Shown here piece after piece: positions 13,101 to 15,388 of a stretch of DNA of 15,388 nucleotides. Below the pieces are notes generated by a model. The model searched no databases. It was given only the letters and a program-made list of their open reading frames with translations, and was not told the origin of the DNA. The DNA comes from an uncultured Ruminococcus sp. (GTDB taxonomy: Bacteria > Bacillota > Clostridia > Oscillospirales > Ruminococcaceae), in NCBI GenBank assembly GCA_900543105.1, contig UQQA01000052.1, forward strand, positions 1 to 15,388, given 5' to 3'. The position numbers and the translations under genes are program-made. Numbering within the stretch: position 1 is the stretch's first letter; every line of letters starts with the position of its first letter.

Positions 13101-14732
13101 ACACGTCACTCAACACCGGGCGTTGCCCTTATCTCACCTCCTCCGCACCACGATATCTACTCGATCGAGGACCTTGCACAGCTTATCTATGACCTCAAAA
13201 ATGCAAACACGGACGCAAGAATCTCCGTTAAGCTCGTTTCCGAAGTCGGCGTAGGCACTATCGCAGCAGGTGTTGCAAAGGCAGGCGCAGGAGTTATCCT
13301 TATCTCAGGCTATGACGGCGGTACGGGTGCTGCTCCGGGCAGCTCCATTCACAACGCAGGTCTGCCTTGGGAGCTTGGACTTGCGGAAACACACAAGACA
13401 CTTATCATGAACGGACTTCGTTCAAGAGTTGTCATTGAAACGGACGGCAAGATGATGACGGGACGTGATGTTGTCATCGCTGCAATGCTCGGCGCAGAGG
13501 AATACGGCTTTGCAACTGCTCCGCTGGTAACAATGGGCTGCGTAATGATGAGAGTCTGCAACCTTGACACCTGCCCCGTAGGTGTTGCAACACAGAACCC
13601 CGAACTCCGCAAGCGTTTCAAGGGTAAACCCGAATATATCGTAAACTTTATGACCTTTATCGCAGAGGAAATGCGTGAATATATGGCAAAGCTCGGTATC
13701 CGTACCGTTGATGAGCTTATCGGACGTTCCGATCTCCTCCGCAAGAAGGATTTCGCTCCCGACAGCAAGGCTGCAAAGGTCGATATGAGCGCAATTCTCG
13801 AAAATCCGTTCACACACGGCGAGAGCAACCTCCATTTCGATCCTGCAAATGCATTTGATTTCGAGCTTGAAAAGACTATCGACGAGACAAAGATACTCCC
13901 CGAGATGATGCTTGCACTCGAGACCAAGAAGCCTAAGAAGATCGAACTCAATGTAAACAATCTCAACAGAACCCTCGGAACTATCTTCGGTTCGGAGATC
14001 ACAAAGCGTTATTACAACACTCTTGATGAAGATACATACGTTATCAACTGCCACGGTGCAGGCGGTCAGAGCTTTGGCGCATTTATCCCTAAGGGACTTA
14101 CAATTACCCTTGAGGGCGACAGCAACGACTACTTCGGCAAGGGACTTTCAGGCGGAAAGCTGATACTTTATCCGCCGAAGAATTCAGGTTTCAAGGCTGA
14201 AGAAAACATTATTGTCGGAAACGTTGCACTCTACGGAGCAACTTCGGGCAAGGCATTCATAAACGGTATTGCAGGTGAGCGTTTCTGTGTCAGAAACTCG
14301 GGAGCTGTTGCCGTCTGCGAGGGCGTAGGCGACCACGGCTGCGAGTACATGACAGGCGGACGTGCGGTAATACTTGGCAAAACCGGCAAAAACTTCGCCG
14401 CAGGAATGTCAGGCGGTATCGCTTATGTTCTTGACGAGGACAGAGATCTTTACATGAAGCTCAACAAGTCGCTCGTATCGCTTGAAAGCGTTACCGAAAA
14501 ATATGATATACTCGAACTTAAAGGCATAATTGAAGAGCACGCCGCTGCAACGGGTTCTGAAAAGGCAAAGAAGATACTCGCCGACTTTGACAGATATGTA
14601 ACGTGCTTCAAAAAGATTATCCCTCACGATTACGCAAAGATCCGCAGCACAGTCCTCTCGCTCGAAGAAAAGGGCATGACAAGCGAACAGGCGGAAATAG
14701 AAGCATTTTTTATCAACAAAAAGGAGGCGTGA
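10158..14732 (+). CDS. gltB: Glutamate synthase (NADPH) large subunit
   Basis: The alpha subunit of GOGAT makes glutamate from glutamine and 2-oxoglutarate, closing the ammonium assimilation cycle with glutamine synthetase. It is 1524 aa, the normal length. The start is the ATG at 10158 behind AAGGAG (10145-10150), not the in-frame start 11 codons earlier. Cys25 (HENCGIGAVV) should become the N-terminal nucleophile of the class II amidotransferase domain after removal of a 24-residue propeptide. HSRFSTNTNPSW and VHNGEINTI, at about 225-260, help bind glutamine. The central domain covers about 470-760. The FMN-binding synthase domain (about 830-1200) contains GYDGGTGAAP and the [3Fe-4S] ligands Cys1128, Cys1134 and Cys1139 (C-x5-C-x4-C). 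The C-terminal GXGXG beta-helix (about 1295-1450) is present. All key residues are intact. gltD begins 3 bases after the stop, but is damaged. Confidence 0.97.
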   Translation: MDNYRNQEPFRKDGLYDPRFEHENCGIGAVVNMSGKADYTVVDNALKIVETLEHRAGKDAEGKTGDGVGILLQISHSFFKKAAKEADIEIGGEREYGIGMFFFPQSEDQCRFAMADFEKTLIAENLEFLGWRKVPVNPDVLGTKALESMPNIYQAFIKKPDDCAKGIDFDRKLYIARMVFEKQNKDTYVCSCSSRTIVYKGMFLVDQLRKFYLDLDGEEYVSAIGIVHSRFSTNTNPSWQRSHPNRLIVHNGEINTITGNVDKMLSRESVLVSDLIGDRMKDIVPVLDVRGSDSARLDNTLEFMTMAGVDLPLAVMMLIPEPWQYSKTISREKRAFYQYYATMMEPWDGPASIIFSDGDVLGAVLDRNGLRPSRYYITDNGTDKYLILSSEVGALDIPADVIVKKERLHPGKMLLVDTVKGELVEDDKLKEYYSKRHPYGEWLDHNLHPLSEFYIPNKKPARYSGEELERLQHAFGYTYESIRSTMIPMALTGSEPTAAMGADTPVPPLSNTNPPLFDYFKQLFAQVTNPPIDAIRESVITDTTVYLGASGNILKDDEKNCLVLQIRNPVLTNLDLLKIRTSNIESLKTADISMLYNKKTSTLREAIENLYRQADKAHEDGATILILTDRGVDKDHLAIPSLLAVAALETYLVKTRKNTAISLIIETAEPTEVHHFATLLGFGASAVNPYLAMDTLYELTSDRTIDKEYTEALNAYVKAIVDGIVKISSKMGISTIQSYQGSKIFEALGISKSVCEEFFPDTVSRIGGIDLDDISARSLALHDAAFDPRDLTVNEAIESIGNHKSRSGKEEHLYNPLTIHLLQQSTWTGDYKLYKKYSEALNAEDKNLTLRSTLDFNFPEDGGIPLDEVESAASIMHRFKTGAMSYGSISQEAHECMAIAMNRIGGKSNSGEGGEDLERIITAGTDEDKCSAIKQVASGRFGVTSKYLTSAKEIQIKMAQGAKPGEGGHLPAKKVYPWIAKTRHSTPGVALISPPPHHDIYSIEDLAQLIYDLKNANTDARISVKLVSEVGVGTIAAGVAKAGAGVILISGYDGGTGAAPGSSIHNAGLPWELGLAETHKTLIMNGLRSRVVIETDGKMMTGRDVVIAAMLGAEEYGFATAPLVTMGCVMMRVCNLDTCPVGVATQNPELRKRFKGKPEYIVNFMTFIAEEMREYMAKLGIRTVDELIGRSDLLRKKDFAPDSKAAKVDMSAILENPFTHGESNLHFDPANAFDFELEKTIDETKILPEMMLALETKKPKKIELNVNNLNRTLGTIFGSEITKRYYNTLDEDTYVINCHGAGGQSFGAFIPKGLTITLEGDSNDYFGKGLSGGKLILYPPKNSGFKAEENIIVGNVALYGATSGKAFINGIAGERFCVRNSGAVAVCEGVGDHGCEYMTGGRAVILGKTGKNFAAGMSGGIAYVLDEDRDLYMKLNKSLVSLESVTEKYDILELKGIIEEHAAATGSEKAKKILADFDRYVTCFKKIIPHDYAKIRSTVLSLEEKGMTSEQAEIEAFFINKKEA

Positions 14733-14735
14733 GAA

Positions 14736-15388
14736 ATGGGAAAAGCTACAGGATTCCTTGAGTATGAAAGAAGCGAGAGCAGTGCCTCTGAGCCGCTTGA
14801 GAGAATAAGGAATTTCAATGAGTTCCATACTCCGCTAAGTGAATCTAATCCCTGAGTGGAATGATCTGCTTTACCGCGGACACAAGGAGCAGGCTCTGTC
14901 GAGACTGCTCATGACCAATAATTTCCCGGAGTTTACTTCGAGAGTATGTCCGGCGCTGTGCGAAAAAGCCTGCACCTGCGGACTGAACGGCGATCCCGTT
15001 ACAGTAAAGGAAAACGAAAACTCTATCATCGAATATGGATTTTCACAGGGACTTATCAAGCCGAATATCCCACAGGTGAGAAGCGGCAAGAAGATAGCGG
15101 TCATCGGCTCTGGACCTTCGGGTCTCTCAGTTGCCGATACCCTGAATCACAGGGGACACAGTGTGACTGTTTTTGAGCGTTCCGACAGAATAGGCGGACT
15201 TCTCATGTACGGTATCCCGAACATGAAGCTTGAAAAGCAGGTGATCGAGCGCAGAACCGAACTTATGCGCGCTGAGGGAGTAACATTCGTTACAAATGCG
15301 GATGTCGGAAACAATGTTTCGGCAGACGAGATACTGAGCGGATTCGACGCAGCGGTACTCTGCTGCGGTTCATCAAATCCCCGTGATA
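14736..15388 (+). pseudogene. gltD: Glutamate synthase small subunit, internally deleted and frameshifted, cut by the window edge
   Basis: GltD is the beta subunit that takes electrons from NADPH through FAD and iron-sulfur clusters to GltB. The ATG at 14736, with AAGGAGG 8 bases upstream, opens the expected start (MGKATGFLEYERSESS, then RIRNFNEFHTPLSE). The frame then hits TGA at 14853-14855 after 39 codons. In another frame, from about 14842, the protein resumes with NLIPEWNDLLYRGHKEQALSR and stays open to the window end. It keeps the second cysteine block (CPALCEKACTC, 14947-14979), the FAD dinucleotide-binding motif GSGPSG (about 15106-15123) and RIGGLLMYGIPNMKLEK. Missing between the parts is the segment that in other GltD proteins carries the first cysteine block (RCMDCGxPFC) and the GCPLxN turn, about 33-36 residues. 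A deletion that is not a multiple of three explains both the loss and the frameshift. Reinitiation at ATG 14911 is possible but would lack this block. Confidence 0.85.

Noticed and set aside
13349..14054. Two overlapping frames of more than 200 residues on the minus strand
   Set aside because: Both lie antisense to the FMN and beta-helix domains of gltB, have no start signals and encode low-complexity Ser/Leu-rich products.
14946..15176. 76-residue frame on the plus strand near the right edge
   Set aside because: It lies out of frame within the preserved second cysteine block and FAD domain of gltD, which clearly read in the other frame.
1..15388. CRISPR array, rRNA, integrase or phage genes
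   Set aside because: No regularly spaced direct repeats, rRNA-like stretches, recombinase motifs or phage structural genes were seen.

Overview
The window looks like chromosomal DNA of a Gram-positive, anaerobic, gut-type clostridium, most likely Ruminococcus or a relative in the Oscillospiraceae. This is an inference. It rests on the moderate GC content, strong AAGGAG-type ribosome binding sites, perfect sigma-A promoters with 17-bp spacers, a CIRCE/HrcA operator, a two-gene glutamate synthase operon, and a secreted, membrane-anchored protein with a Glu/Thr-rich stalk of a kind common in Ruminococcus.

Layout. Bases 1-448 hold a compact locus that reads as a type I toxin-antitoxin module. 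A 32-residue hydrophobic peptide (159-257, +) has a perfect consensus promoter. It faces a second perfect consensus promoter on the opposite strand, which would make an antisense RNA of about 97 nt ending in a hairpin that contains the peptide's stop codon. The left edge repeats the antisense promoter's -35 region, which hints at a tandem copy just outside the window. Next are htpG (Hsp90, -) under a CIRCE operator, a GNAT acetyltransferase (-), a fold-back element of about 182 bp with 21-22-bp terminal inverted repeats (MITE-like), and tRNA-Ser(CGA) (-) with its own terminator and promoter.

From 3.6 kb everything is on the + strand. A PF06541 (CmpB-like) membrane protein has its own promoter and terminator. 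A tightly packed group follows: a KtrB/TrkH potassium channel subunit, a TrmN6-type tRNA methyltransferase, release factor 2 (prfB, without the usual programmed frameshift) and a TtcA-like tRNA thiolase. Two of the junctions overlap by one base (TGATG). A secreted single-pass membrane protein follows, closed by two terminators.

The last third is the gltBD glutamate synthase operon. GltB is complete (1524 aa). gltD is broken: a deletion with a frameshift near its codon 36 removes the first cysteine-rich block. The rest continues in another frame to the window edge.

Most genes are housekeeping: protein folding, translation and tRNA modification, K+ uptake and ammonium assimilation. The parts most worth following up are the toxin-antitoxin module, the fold-back element, the damaged gltD, and several inverted repeats that overlap promoters.
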